Source: Ehretia macrophylla
Taxonomy: Eukaryota > Streptophyta > Magnoliopsida > Boraginales > Ehretiaceae
NCBI GenBank assembly: GCA_037974665.1
Contig: CM075780.1
Span: forward strand, 2,948,501-3,012,500
Length of the DNA stretch: 64,000 nucleotides
Reading direction: 5' to 3'
The first letter of the stretch is position 1. Each line of letters begins with the position of its first letter. Positions 24,573-36,159 of this stretch are shown in pieces. The position numbers and the translations under genes are program-made. The notes beneath the pieces are model-generated. The model ran no database searches, was not told where the DNA came from, and worked only from the letters and a program-made list of their open reading frames with translations.

Positions 24573-25129
24573 TTTTCAATTATTTTTGCCCTGGTTAGGG
24601 TTGCCAGGATACTTTATCCACCAAATCTCTATTACCGAATCCCACGGAACATTGGCCAAGACAACATCGCTTCACGTAGAGGCTGGGCTCACAAACCGAG
24701 GGCGTAGGGTTTGTGACCAGGTCTCTATCGCTCCGGTGCCCATAACTTTTGATCCGTATGGAGTTACGCGGCGCACAGCATACCGTTGCAAATCTCTCTG
24801 ACAGCTCTACGACGAGGGCAGCCAGCTTGCTTGCTGTGCCCATTTTTGGGGCACAAATTCGAACATTTTCATCAGTTTCAGGCCACTTTTCATCTTTTAC
24901 AATGTTTTTCCCTCCCGAATCGTACGTCGTGGACTGTTAAAAGGACGACAACCTGACTCGCGGGACATCAGAGGGCCCTACAATGTGTCGATATCACGTC
25001 TTGCGAGGATGCTGGGTTGTTGAAGTGGATGGGTTGTCGTTAAGCCCATTGGGCCTTCTGAATGGGCCATCTCTCTAGGCTGCGACTATGAACCGTTAAC
25101 ACATATAGGAATTGTGTCCTCAACATGAC

Positions 25130-25249
25130 CGGTGCGATCATACCAGCACTAATGCACTGGATCCCATCAGAACTCTGAAGTTAAGCGGGCTTGGGCGAGA
25201 ATAGTACTAGGATGGGTGACCCCTTGGGAAGTCCTCGTGTTGCACCCCC
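25130..25249 (+). rRNA. 5S rRNA copy 25
   Basis: Changes G1C, C29T, C47T, T59G, G72A, C95T. Its spacer shares GTATGGAGTTACG and CTCTCTGACAGCTC variants with the spacer of copy 24. Confidence 0.93.
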
Positions 25250-25720
25250 TTTTCAATTTTTTTTGCCCTGGTTATGGTTGCCAAGATACTTTATCCACCA
25301 AATATCTATTACCGAATCCCACGGAACAATGGGCAAGACAACATCGCTTCACGTAGAGGCTGGGCTCACAAACCAAGGGCATAGGGTTTGTGACCAGGTC
25401 TCTGTCGCTCCGGTGCCCATAACTTTTGATCCGTATGGAGTTACGCGGCGCACAGCATACCGTTGCAAATCTCTCTGACAGCTCTACGACGGGGGCAGCC
25501 AGCTTCCTCACTGTGCCCATTTTTGGAGCCCAAAATCGAACGTTTTCATCAGTTTCGGGCCACTTTTCTTCTTTTGCATTATTTTTCTGTCCCGGATCGT
25601 ACGTCGTGAACAGTTAAAAGGACAACAACTTGACTCGCTGGACATCAGTGGGCCCTACAATGTGTCGATATCACATCTTGCGAGGATGCTGCGTTGTTGA
25701 AGTGGATGGGTTGTCGTTAA

Positions 25721-25744
25721 GCCCATTGGGCCTTTTGAATGGGC
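25721..25744. other. Spacer inverted repeat with two TGGGCC motifs (representative)
   Basis: GCCCATT and AATGGGC form 7-bp arms around a 10-nt loop, 63-86 bp upstream of copy 26. The two TGGGCC motifs (25727-25732, 25740-25745) match the site II core known from plant promoters. The block is kept in most units. A role in 5S transcription is inference only. Confidence 0.55.
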
Positions 25745-25806
25745 CATCTCTCTAGGCTGCGACTGTGAACCGTTAACACATATAGGAATTGTGCCCTCAA
25801 CATGAC

Positions 25807-25926
25807 GGGTGTGATCATACCAACACTAATGCACCGGATCCCATCAGAACTCGGAAGTTAAGCGTGCTTGGCCGAGAGTAGTACTAAGATGGGTGACCCC
25901 CAGGGAAGTCCTCGTGTTGCACCCCC
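25807..25926 (+). rRNA. 5S rRNA copy 26 (C47G type)
   Basis: Changes C6T, G17A, C47G, G66C, G81A, T96A. G17A, C47G and G81A recur together in copy 34. Confidence 0.93.
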
Positions 25927-26483
25927 TTTTCAATTTTTTTTGCCCTGGTTAGATTTGCCAAGATACTTTATCCACCAAATCTCTATTATCGAATCCCACG
26001 GAACATTGGGCAAGACAACATCGTTTCGCGTATAGGCTAGGCTCGCAAACCGAGGGCGTAGGGTTTGTGACTAGGTCTCTGTCACACCGGTGCCCATAAC
26101 TTTTGATCCAAAAGGAGTTACGCTGTGCATAGCATACCGTTGCAAAGCTCTCTGAGACCTCTATAACGGGGGTAGCTAGTTTGCTCGCTGTGCCCAAATT
26201 TGGAGCCCAAAATCGAACGTTCTCATCAGTTTCAGGCCACTTTTCTTCTTTTGCAATGTTTTTCCATCCCGGATCGTACGTCGTGAGATTTTAAAAGGAT
26301 GAAAACCTGACTCGCGGGACATCAGAGGGCAATACAACGTGTCGATATCACGTCATGCGAGGATGCTGCGTTGTTGAAGTGGATCGGTTCTCGTTAAGCC
26401 CATTGGGCCTTTTGAATGGGCCATCTCTCTTGGCTGGGACTGTGAACCGTTAACACATATAGGAATTGTGCCCTCAACATGAC

Positions 26484-26603
26484 GGGTGCGATCATACCAG
26501 CACTAATGCACCGGATCCCATCAGAACTCGGAATTTAAGCGTGCTTGGGCGAGAGTAGTACTAGGATGGGTGACCCCCTAGGAAGTCCTCGTGTTGCACC
26601 CCC
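26484..26603 (+). rRNA. 5S rRNA copy 27 (C47G type)
   Basis: Changes C47G, G51T, G97A; intact upstream promoter. Confidence 0.94.
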
Positions 26604-27159
26604 TTTTCAATTTTTTTTGCCCTGGTTAGGGTTGCCAAGATACTTTATCGACCAAATCTCTATTACCGAATCCCACGAAACATTGGGCAAGACAACATCG
26701 CTTCACGTAGAGGCTGGGCTCGCAAACCGAGGGCGTAGGGTTTGTGACCAGGTCTCCGTCGCTCCAGTGCCCATAACTTTTGATCTGTAAAGAGTTACGC
26801 AGCACATTGCATACCGTTGCCAAGCTCTCGGAGAGATCTATGACGGGGCCAGCCAGCTTGCTCGCTGTGCCCTTTTTTGGAGCACAAAATCGAACATTTT
26901 CATCAGTTTCAGGCCACTTTTCTTCTTTTGCTATGTTTTTTCGTCCCGGATCGTACGTCGTGAACTGTTAAAAGGATGAAAACCTGACCCGCGGGACATC
27001 AGATGGCCCTACAAAGTGTCGATATCACGTCTTGCGAGGATGCTGCGTTGTTGAAGTGGATGGGTTGTCGTTAAGCCTATTGGGCATTTTGAATGGGCCA
27101 TCTCTCTAGGCTGGGACTGTGAACCGTTAAAACATATAGGAATTGTGCCTCAACATGAC

Positions 27160-27279
27160 GGGTGCGATCATACCAGCACTAATGCACCGGATCCCATCAG
27201 AACTCTGAAGTTAAGCGTGCTTGGGCGAGAGTAGTACTAGGATGGGTGACCCCCTAGGAAGTCCTCGTGTTGCACCCTC
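27160..27279 (+). rRNA. 5S rRNA copy 28
   Basis: Changes C47T, G97A, C119T; upstream AACATATAGG with the spacing one base shorter. Confidence 0.94.
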
Positions 27280-27498
27280 TTTTCAATTTTTTTTGCCCTG
27301 GTTAGGGTTGCCAAGATACTTTATCCATCAAATCCTTATTACCGAATCCCACGGAACATTAGGCAAGACAACATCGCTTCACGTAGAGGCTGGGCACGCA
27401 AACCGAGGGTGTAGGGTTTGTGACCAGGTCTCCGTCGCTCTGGTACCAATAACTTTTGATCTGTAAGGAGTTACGCAGCGCACAGCATACCGTTGCAA

Positions 27499-27513
27499 AG
27501 CTCTCTGAGAGCT
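27499..27513. other. Spacer palindrome AGCTCTC-T-GAGAGCT (representative)
   Basis: Perfect 7-bp arms about one central base, present at the same place in most spacers and imperfect in others (for example CTCTGACAGCT after copies 24 and 25). Its function is unknown; it could favour breakage or cruciforms. Confidence 0.5.
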
Positions 27514-27836
27514 CTATGACAGGGGCAGCCAGCTTTCTCGCTATGCCCATTTTTGGAGCCCAAAATCGAACGTTTTCATCAGTTTCAGGCCACTTTTCTT
27601 CTTTTGCTCTGTTTTTCCATCCCGGATCGTACGTCGTGAACTGTTAAAAGGACGACAACCTGACTCGCGGGACATCAGAGGGCCCTACAACGTGTCGATA
27701 TCACGTTTCGCGAGGATGCTGCGTTGTTGAAGCGGATGGGTTGTCGTTAAGCCCATCGGGCCTTTTGAATGGGCCATCTCTCTAGGCTAGTAGTGTGAAC
27801 CGTTAACACATATAGGAATTGTCCCCTCAAGATGAC

Positions 27837-27956
27837 GGGTGCGATCATACAAGCACTAATGCACCGGATCCCATCAAAACTCCGAAGTTAAGCGTGCTTG
27901 GGCGAGAGTAGTACTAGGATGGGTGACCCCTTGGGAATTCCTCGTGTTGCACCCCC
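27837..27956 (+). rRNA. 5S rRNA copy 29
   Basis: Changes C15A, G41A, C95T, G102T; GC element altered to CC upstream. Confidence 0.93.
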
Positions 27957-28512
27957 TTTTCAATTTTTTTTGCCATTCTTAGGGTTGCCAAGATACTTTA
28001 TCCACCAAATCTCTATTACCGAATCCCACGGAACATTAGGCAAGACAACATCGCTTCACGTAGAGGCTGGGCATACAAACCGAGGGTCTAGGGTTTGTGA
28101 CCAGGTCTCTGTCGCTCCGGTGCCCGTAACTTTTGATCCGTAAGGAGTTACACGGTGCACAGTATACCGTTGCAAAGCTCTCTGAGAGCTCTACGATGGG
28201 GGCAGCCAGCTTGCTCTCTATGCCCATTTTTGGAGCCCAAAATCGAACGTTTTCATCAATTTCTGGCCACTTTTCTTCTTTTGCTCTATTTTTCCGTCCC
28301 GGATCGTATATCGTAAACTTTTAAAAGGATGACAACTTGACTCACGGGACATCAGAGGGCCTACAACGTGTGGATATCACGTCTTGCGAGGATGCTGTGT
28401 TGTTGAAGCTGATGTGTTGTGGTTAAGCCCATTGGGCCTTTTGAATGGGCCATCTCTCTAGGCTGGGACTATGAACCGTTAACACATATAGGAATTGTGA
28501 CCTCAACATGAC

Positions 28513-28632
28513 TGGTGCGATCATACCAGTACTAATGCACCGGATCCCATCAGAACTCGGAAGTTAAGCGTGCATGGGCGAGAATAGTACTAGGATGGGT
28601 GACCACTTGGGAAGTCCTCGTGTTGCACCCCC
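28513..28632 (+). rRNA. 5S rRNA copy 30 (C47G type)
   Basis: Changes G1T, C18T, C47G, T62A, G72A, C93A, C95T. Followed by a spacer of only 391 bp. Confidence 0.93.
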
Positions 28633-29023
28633 TTTTCAATTTTTTTTTACCTAGGTTAGGGTTGCCAAGATACTTTATCCACCAAATCTCTACGACTGGG
28701 GCAGCTAGCTTGCTTGCTGTGCCCATTTTTGGAGCCCAAAATTGAACGTTTTCATCATTTTCAGGCCACTTTTCTTCTTTTGCAATGTTTTTTCCGTCCG
28801 GGATCGTACGTCGTGAACTGTTAAAAGGACAACAACCTAACTCGCGGGACATCAGAGGGCGCTACAATGTGTCGATATCACATCTTGTGAGGATGTTGCG
28901 TTGTTGAAGCAGATGGGTTGTTGTTAAGCCCATTGGGCCTTTTGAATGGGCCATCTCTCTAGGCTGGGATTGTGAACTGTTAACACATGTAGGAATTGTG
29001 CCCTTAACATGACGGGTGCAATC
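28633..29023 (+). repeat. Shortened 5S spacer (internal deletion)
   Basis: 391 bp instead of about 557. Sequence passes from CACCAAATCT straight to CTCTACGACTGGGGC at about 28686-28694, removing the middle of the spacer including the AGCTCTC palindrome. CTCTA occurs at both ends of the lost stretch, so a short-homology deletion is likely. Confidence 0.88.
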
Positions 29024-29143
29024 ATACCAGTACTAACGCACCAGATCACATCAGAACTCCGAAGATAAGCGTGCTTGGGCGAGAGTAGTACTAGGATGGG
29101 TGACCCCCTGGGAAGTCCTCGTGTTGCACCCCCTTTTCAATTT
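29024..29143 (+). rRNA. 5S rRNA copy 31 (C35A type)
   Basis: Changes G7A, C18T, T24C, G30A, C35A, T52A; CATGTA upstream box. The next gene begins only 52 bp after its end. Confidence 0.93.
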
Positions 29144-29195
29144 TTTTTGCCCTGGTTAGGGTTAACACATGTAGGAATTGTGCCCTTAACATGAC
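29144..29195 (+). repeat. 52-bp 5S spacer
   Basis: Contains only the terminator T-runs, GCCCTGGTTAGG, and the proximal promoter from GTTAACACATGTAGG onward. About 505 bp of normal spacer are missing, with GTTA at both deletion ends. Confidence 0.93.
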
Positions 29196-29315
29196 GAGTA
29201 CGATCATACCAATACTAACACACCAGATCACATCCGAACTCTGAAGTTAAGCGTGCTTGGGCGAGAGTAGTACTAGGATTGGTGACCCCGTGGGAAGTCC
29301 TCGTGTTGCACCCCC
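29196..29315 (+). rRNA. 5S rRNA copy 32 (C35A type), heavily mutated
   Basis: Twelve changes: G2A, G5A, G17A, C18T, T24C, G25A, G30A, C35A, A40C, C47T, G85T, C95G. T24C, G30A, C35A and C18T are shared with copy 31, so the pair probably came from one unit. Likely a pseudogene. Confidence 0.9.
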
Positions 29316-29872
29316 CTTTCAATTTTTTTTGCGCTGGTTAGGGTTGCCAAGATACTTTATCCACCTAATCTCTATTACTGAATCCCAAGGAACATTGGGC
29401 AAGACAAATTTGCTTCACGTAGAGGCTGGGCCTGCAAACCGAGGGCGTAGGATTTGTGACCAGGACTCCGTCGCTCCGGTGCCCATTACTTCTGATCCGT
29501 AAGGAGTTACGGGGCGCACAACATACCGTTGCAAAGCTCTCTGAGAGCTCTACGACGGGGATAGCCAGCTTGCTCGCTGTGCCCATTTTTGGGGCCCAAA
29601 ATCGAACATTTTCATCAGTTTCTAGCCACTTTTTGTCTTTTGCAATGTTTTTTCGTCCCCGATCGTACGTCGTCAACTGTTAAAAGGACGACAACCTGAC
29701 TCGCGGGACATCAGAGGGCCTTGCAACGTCTCGATATCACGTCTTGTGAGGATACTGCGTTGTTGAAGTGGATGGGTTGTCGTTAAGCCCATTGGGCCTT
29801 TTGAATGGGCCATCTCTCAAGGCTAGTACTGTCAACCGTTAACACATATAGGAATTGTGCCCTCAACATGAC

Positions 29873-29992
29873 GGGTGCGATCATACCTGTACTAATGCAC
29901 CGGATCACAACAGAACTCCGAAGTTAAGCGTGCTTGGGCGAGAGTAGTACTAGGATGGGTGACCCCTTGGGAAGTCCTCGTGTTGCACCCCC
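29873..29992 (+). rRNA. 5S rRNA copy 33 (C35A type)
   Basis: Changes A16T, C18T, C35A, T38A, C95T. It sits in a block repeated from around copy 24. Confidence 0.93.
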
Positions 29993-30634
29993 TTTTCAAT
30001 TATTTTTGCCCTGGTTAGGGTTGCCAAGATACTTTATCCACCAAATCTCTATTACCGAATCCCACGGAACATTGGCCAAGACAACATCGCTTCATGTAGA
30101 GGCTGGGCTCACAAACCGAGGGCGTAGGGTCTGTGACCAGGTCTCAGTCACTCGGGTGCCCATAACTTTTGATCTGTAAGGAGTGACGCGGCGCACAGCA
30201 TACCGTTGCAAATCTCTCTGAGAGCTCTACGACGGGGGCAGCCAGCTTGCTTGCTGTGCCCATTTTTGGGGCACAAATTCGAACATTTTCATCAGTTTCA
30301 AGCCACTTTTCGTCTTGCGAGGGTAGCTAGCTTGCTCGCTGTGCCCATTTTTGGAGCCCAAAATCGAACGTTCTCATCAGTTTCAGGCCACTTTTCTTCT
30401 TTTACAATGTTTTTCCATCCCGGATCGTACGTCGTGAGCTGTTAAAAGGACGACAACCTGACTCGCGGGACATCAGAGGGCTGTACAACGTGTCGATATC
30501 ACGTCATGCGAGGATGCTGCGTTGTTGAAGTGGATCGGTTGTCGTTAAGCCCATTGGGCCTTTTGAATGGGCCATCTCTCTAGGTTGGGACTGTGAACCG
30601 TTAACACATATAGGATTTGTGCCCTCAACATGAT
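29993..30634 (+). repeat. Chimeric 642-bp 5S spacer with partial duplication
   Basis: About 85 bp longer than normal. The first part (to about 30315) carries variants of the copy-24 spacer (AATTATTTTTGCC, GGGGCACAAATTCGAAC). The sequence then jumps at CGTCTT/GCGAGGG back to GTAGCTAGCTTGCTCGCTG, giving a second GTGCCCATTTTTGGAG stretch with variants of the copy-26 spacer (GTTCTCATCAG, CGTCATGCGAGG). Confidence 0.88.
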
Positions 30635-30754
30635 GGGTGCGATCATACCAACACTAATGCACCGGATCCCATCAGAACTCGGAAGTTAAGCGTGCTTGGG
30701 CGAGAGTAGTACTAAGATGGGTGACCCCCTGGGAAGTCCTCGTGTTGCACCCCC
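30635..30754 (+). rRNA. 5S rRNA copy 34 (C47G type)
   Basis: Changes G17A, C47G, G81A; -1 is T. Confidence 0.94.
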
Positions 30755-31310
30755 TTTTCAATTTTTTTTGCCCTGGTTAGGGTTTCCAAGAAACTTTATC
30801 CACCAAATCTCTATTACCGAATCCCACGAAACATTGGACAAGACAACATCGCTTCACGTAGAGGCTGGGCTCGGAAACCGAGGGCGTAGGGTTTGTGACC
30901 AGGTGTCCGTCACTCCGGTGCCATAACTTTTGATCTGTAAGGAGTTACGCCGTGCACAGCATACCGTTGCAAAGCTCTCTGAGAGTTCTACGACGGGGGT
31001 AGCTAGCTTGCTCGCTGTGCCCATTTTTGGAGCCCAAAATCCAAAGTTGTCATCAGTTTTAGGCTACTTTTCTTCTTTTGCAATGTTTTTCCGTCCCGGA
31101 TCGTACATCGTGAACTGTTAAAAGGACGACAACCTGACTCGCGGGACATTAGAGGGACCTACAAAGTGTCGATATCACGTCTTGCGAGGATGCTGCGTTG
31201 TTGAAGTGGATGGGTTGTCGTTAAGGCCATTGGGCCTTTTGAATGGGCCATCACTCTAGGCTGGGACTGTGAACCGTTAACACATATAGGAATTGTGCCT
31301 TCAACTTGAC

Positions 31311-31430
31311 GGGTGCGATCATACCAGCACTAATGCACCAGATCCCATCAGAACTTGGGAGTTAAGCGTGCTTGGGCGAGAGTAGTACTAGGATGGGTGA
31401 CCCCCTGGGAAGTCCTCGTGTTGCACCCCC
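31311..31430 (+). rRNA. 5S rRNA copy 35 (C47G type)
   Basis: Changes G30A, C46T, C47G, A49G. First unit of the higher-order repeat region; its spacer shares GATCCGTGAGGAG with copies 37, 39 and 41. Confidence 0.93.
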
Positions 31431-31987
31431 TTTTCAAATATTTTTGCCTTGGTTAGGGTTGCCAAGATACTTTATCCACCAAATCTCTATTACCGAAGCC
31501 CACGGAACATTGGGCTAGACAACATCGCTTCACGTAGAGGCTGGGCTCGCAAACCGAGGGCGTAGGGTTTGTGACCAGGTCTCCGTCACTCCGGTGCCCA
31601 TAACTTTTGATCCGTGAGGAGTTACGTGGTGCACAGCATTCCGTTGCAAAGCTCTTTGAGAGCTCTACGACGGGGGTAGCTAGCTTTCTCGCTGTGCCCA
31701 TTTTTGGAGCCCAAAATCGAACGTTCTCATCAGTTTTAGGCCACTTTTCTTCTTTTGCAATGTTTTTCTGTCCCGGATCCTAAGTCGTGAACTGTTAAAA
31801 GGATGACAACCTGACTCGCGGGACATCAGAGTGCCCTACAACGTGTCGATATCACGTCTTGTGAGAATGCTGCATTGTTCAAGTGGATGGGTTGTCGTTA
31901 AGCCCATTGGGCCCTTTGAATGGGTTATCTCTCTAGGCTGGGATTGTGAACCGTTAACACATATAGAAATTGTGCCCTCAACATGAC

Positions 31988-32106
31988 GGGTGCGATCACA
32001 CCAGCACTAATGCGCCGGATCCCATCAGAACTCGGAATTTAAGCGTGCTTGGGCGAGAGCAGTACTAGGAAGGGTGATTCCCTGTGAAGTCCTCGTGTTG
32101 CACCCC
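31988..32106 (+). rRNA. 5S rRNA copy 36 (B-type of the dimer)
   Basis: 119 nt (one 3' C fewer). Changes T12C, A27G, C47G, G51T, T73C, T84A, C91T, C92T, G98T. T12C, T73C, C92T and G98T define the B type also seen in 38, 40 and 43. Confidence 0.92.
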
Positions 32107-32661
32107 TTTTCATTTTTTTTGCCCTGGTTAGGGTTGCCAAGATACTTTATCCACTAAATCTCTATTACCGAATCCCATGGAACATCGGGCAAGACAACAT
32201 TGCTTCCCGTAGAGGTTGGGCTCGCAAACCGAGGGCGTAGGGTTTATGACCAGGTCTCCGTCGCTCCGGTGCCCATAACTTTTGATCCGTAAGGAGTTAC
32301 GCGGTGCACAGCATACCGTTGCAAAGCTCTCTGAGAGCTCTACGACTGGGGTAGCAAGCATGCTTGCTATGCCCGTTTTTGGAGCCCAAAATCGAACATT
32401 CTCATCAGTTTCAGGCCACTTTTATTCTTTTGCAATGTTTTTCCGTCCCGGATCGTACGTCGTGAACTGTTAAAAGGATGACAACCTGACTCGCGGGACA
32501 TAAGAGGGCCCTACAACGTGTCGATATCACATGTTGCGAGGATGCAGCGTTGTTGAAGTGGATGGGTTGTCGTTAAGCCTATTGGGACTTTTGAATGGGC
32601 CATCTCTCTAGGCTGGGACTGTGAACCATTAACACATATAGGAATTGTGCCTCAACATGAT

Positions 32662-32781
32662 GGGTACGATCATACCAGCACTAATGCACCGGATCCCATC
32701 AGAACTCGGAAGTTTAGCGTGCTTGGGCGAGAGTAGTACTAGACTGCGTGACCCCCTGGGAAGTCCTCGTGTTGCACCCCC
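32662..32781 (+). rRNA. 5S rRNA copy 37 (A-type of the dimer)
   Basis: Changes G5A, C47G, A54T, G82A, A83C, G86C; -1 is T. A54T and the 82-86 changes hit internal promoter boxes. Confidence 0.93.
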
Positions 32782-33338
32782 TTTTCAATTTTTTTTTCCC
32801 TGGTTAGGGTTGCTAAGATACTTTATCCAGCAAATCTCTATTACCGAATCCCATGGAACATTGGGCTAGACAACATCGCTTCACGTAGAGGCTGGGCTCG
32901 CAAACCAAGGGCGTAGGGTTTGTGACCAGGTCTCCGTCACTCCGGTGCCCATAACTTTTGATCCGTGAGGAGTTACGTGGTGCACAGCATTCCGTTGCAA
33001 AGCTCTCTGAGATCTCTACGACGGGGGTAGCTAGCTTGCTCGCTGTGCCCATTTTTGGATCCCAAAATCGAACGTCCTCATCAGTTTTAGGCCACTTTTC
33101 TTCTTTTGCAATGTTTTTCCGTCCCGGATCGTACGTCTTGAACTGTTAAAAGGATGACAACCTGACTCACGGGACATCAGAGGGCACTACAACGTGTCGA
33201 TATCATGTCTTGTGAGGATGCTGCATTGTTGAAGTCGATGGGTTGTCGTTAAGCCCATTGGGCCATTTGAATGGGCCATCTCTCTAGGCTGGGACTGTGA
33301 ACCATTAACACATATAGGAATTGTGCCCTCAACATGAC

Positions 33339-33457
33339 GGGTGCGATCACACCGGCACTAATGCACCAGATCCCATTAGAACTCGGAAGTTAAGTGTGCT
33401 TGGGTGAGAGCAGTAGTAGGATGGGTGACTCCCTGTGAAGTCCTCGTGTTGTACCCC
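33339..33457 (+). rRNA. 5S rRNA copy 38 (B-type of the dimer)
   Basis: 119 nt. Changes T12C, A16G, G30A, C39T, C47G, C57T, C67T, T73C, C78G, C92T, G98T, C114T. A16G, C57T and C67T are shared with copy 40. Confidence 0.92.
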
Positions 33458-34013
33458 TTTTCAATTTTTTTTGCCCTGGTTAGGGTTGTAAAGATACTTT
33501 ATCCACTAAATCTCTATTACCGAATCCCACGGAACATCGGGCAAGACAACATTGCTTCACGTAGAGGCTGGGCTCGCAAACCGAGGGCGTAGGGTTTATG
33601 ACCAGGTCTCCGTCGCTCCGGTGCCCATAACTTTTGATCCGTAAGGAGTTACGCGGTGCACAGCATACCGTTGCAAAGCTCTCTGAGAGGTCTACGACTG
33701 GGGTAGCAAGCTTGCTTGTTGTGCCCATTTTTGGAGCCCAAAATTGAACGTTCTCATCAGTTTCAGGCCGCTTTTCTTCTTTTGCAATGTTTTTCCGTCC
33801 CGGATCGTACGTCGTGAACTGTTAAAAGGATGACAACCTGACTCGCGGGACATAAGAGGGCCCTACAACGTGTCGATATCACATGTTGCGAGGATGCTGC
33901 GTTGTTGAAGTGGATGGGTTGTCGTTAAGCCTATTGGGCTTTTTGAATGGGCCATCTCTCTAGGCTGGGACTTTGAACCATTAACAAATATAGGAATTGT
34001 GCCTCAACATGAC

Positions 34014-34133
34014 GGGTGCGATCATACCAGCACTAATGCACCGGATCCCATCAGAACTCGGACGTTAAGCGTGCTTGGGCGAGAGTAGTACTAGAATGCG
34101 TGACCCCCTGGGAAGTCCTCGTGTTGCACCCCA
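34014..34133 (+). rRNA. 5S rRNA copy 39 (A-type of the dimer)
   Basis: Changes C47G, A50C, G82A, G86C, C120A; upstream ACAAATATAGG. Confidence 0.93.
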
Positions 34134-34690
34134 TTTTCAATTTTTTTTTCCCTGGTTAGGGTTGCCAAGATACTTTATCCACCAAATCTCTATTACCGAA
34201 TCCCACGGAACATTGGGCTAGACAACATCGCTTCACGTAGATGCTGGGCTCGCAAACCAAGGGCGTAGGGTTTGTGACCAGGTCTCCGTCACTCCGGTGC
34301 CCATAACTTTTGATCCGTGAGGAGTTACGTGGTGCACAGCATTCCGTTTCAAAGCTCTCTGAGATCTCTACGACGGGGGTAGCTAGCTTGCTCGCTGTGC
34401 CCATTTTTGGAGCCCAAAATCGAACGTTCTCATCAGTTTTAGGCCACTTTTCTTCTTTTGCAATGTTTTTCCGTCCCGGATCGTACGTCTTGAACTGTTA
34501 AAAGGATGACAACCTGACTCGCAGGACATCAGAGGGCCCTACAACGTGTCGATATCATGTCTTGTGAGGATGCTGCATTGTTGAAGTCGATGGGTTGTCG
34601 TTAAGCCCATTGGGCCATTTGAATGGGCCATCTCTCTAGGCTGGGACTGTGAACCATTAACACATATAGGAATTGTGCCCTCAACATGAC

Positions 34691-34809
34691 GGGTGCGATC
34701 ACACCGGCACTAATGCACCGGATCCCATCAGAACTCGAAAGTTAAGTGTGCTTGGGTGAGAGCAGTACTAGGATGGGTGACTCCCTGTGAAGTCCTCGTG
34801 TTGCACCCC
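34691..34809 (+). rRNA. 5S rRNA copy 40 (B-type of the dimer)
   Basis: 119 nt. Changes T12C, A16G, C47G, G48A, C57T, C67T, T73C, C92T, G98T. Confidence 0.92.
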
Positions 34810-35364
34810 TTTTCAATTTTTTTTGCCCTGGTTAGGGGTGTAAAGATACTTTATCCACTAAATCTCTATTACCGAATCCCACGGAACATCGGGCAAGACA
34901 ACATTGCTTCACGTAGAGGCTGGGCTCGCAAACCGAGGGCGTAGGGTTTATGACCAGGTCTCCGTCGCTCCGGTGCCCATAACTTTTGATCCGTAAGGAG
35001 TTACGCGGTGCACAGCATACCGTTGCAAAGCTCTCTGAGAGCTCTACGACTGGGGTAGCAAGATTGCTTGCTGTGCCCATTTTTGGAGCCCAAAATCGAA
35101 CGTTCTCATCAGTTTCAGGCCACTTTTCTTCTTTTAAAATGTTTTTCCGTCCCGGATCGTACGTCGTGAACTGTTAAAAGGATGACAACCTGACTCGCAG
35201 GACATAAGAGGGCCCTACAACGTGTCGATATCACATGTTGCGAGGATGCTGCGTTGTTGAAGTGGATGGGTTGTCGTTAAGCCTATTGGGACTTTTGAAT
35301 GGGCCATCTCTCTAGGTGGGACTGTGAACCATTAACACATATAGGAATTGTGCCTCAACATGAC

Positions 35365-35484
35365 GGGTGCGATCATACCAGCACTAATGCACCAGATCCA
35401 ATCAGAACTCGGAAGTTAAGCGTGCTTGGGCAAGGGTAGTACTAGAATGCGTGACCCCCTGGGAAGTCCTCGTGTTGCACCCCC
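35365..35484 (+). rRNA. 5S rRNA copy 41 (A-type of the dimer)
   Basis: Changes G30A, C36A, C47G, G68A, A71G, G82A, G86C. Confidence 0.93.
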
Positions 35485-36039
35485 TTTTCAATTTTTTTTC
35501 CCTGGTTAGGGTTGCCAAGATACTTTATCCACCAAATCTCTATTGCCGATTACCACGAAATATTGGGCTAGACAACATTGCTTCACGTAGAGGCTGGGCT
35601 CGCAAATCGAGGGCATAGGGTTTGTGACCAAGTCTCCGTCACTCCGGTGCCTATAACTTTTGATCCGTGAGGAGTTACGTGGTGCACAGCATTCCGTTGC
35701 AAAGCTCTCTGAGAGCTCTACGACGGGGGTAGCCAGCTTGCTCGTTGTGCCCATTTTTGGAGCCCAAAATCGAACGTTCTCATCAGTTTTAGGCCACTTT
35801 TCTTCTTTTGCAATGTTTTTCCATCCCGGATCGTACGTCGTGAACTGTTAAAAGAATGACAACCTGACTCGCGGGACATAAGAGGGCCCTACAACGTGTC
35901 GATATCACGTCATGTGAGGATGCTGCATTGTTGAAGTGGATGGGTTGTCGTTAAGCCCATTGGGCCTTTTGAATGGGCCATCTCTCTTGGCTAGGACTGT
36001 GAACCATTAACACATATAAGAATTGTGCCTCAACATGAT

Positions 36040-36159
36040 GGGTGCGATCATACCAGCACTAATGCACCGGATCCCATCAGAACTCGGAAGTTAAGCGGGC
36101 TTGGGCGAGAGTAGTACTAGAATGCGTGACCCCCTGGGAAGTCCTCGTGTTGCACCCCC
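36040..36159 (+). rRNA. 5S rRNA copy 42 (A-type of the dimer)
   Basis: Changes C47G, T59G, G82A, G86C; -1 is T. Directly follows another A-type unit, breaking the strict alternation. Confidence 0.93.
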
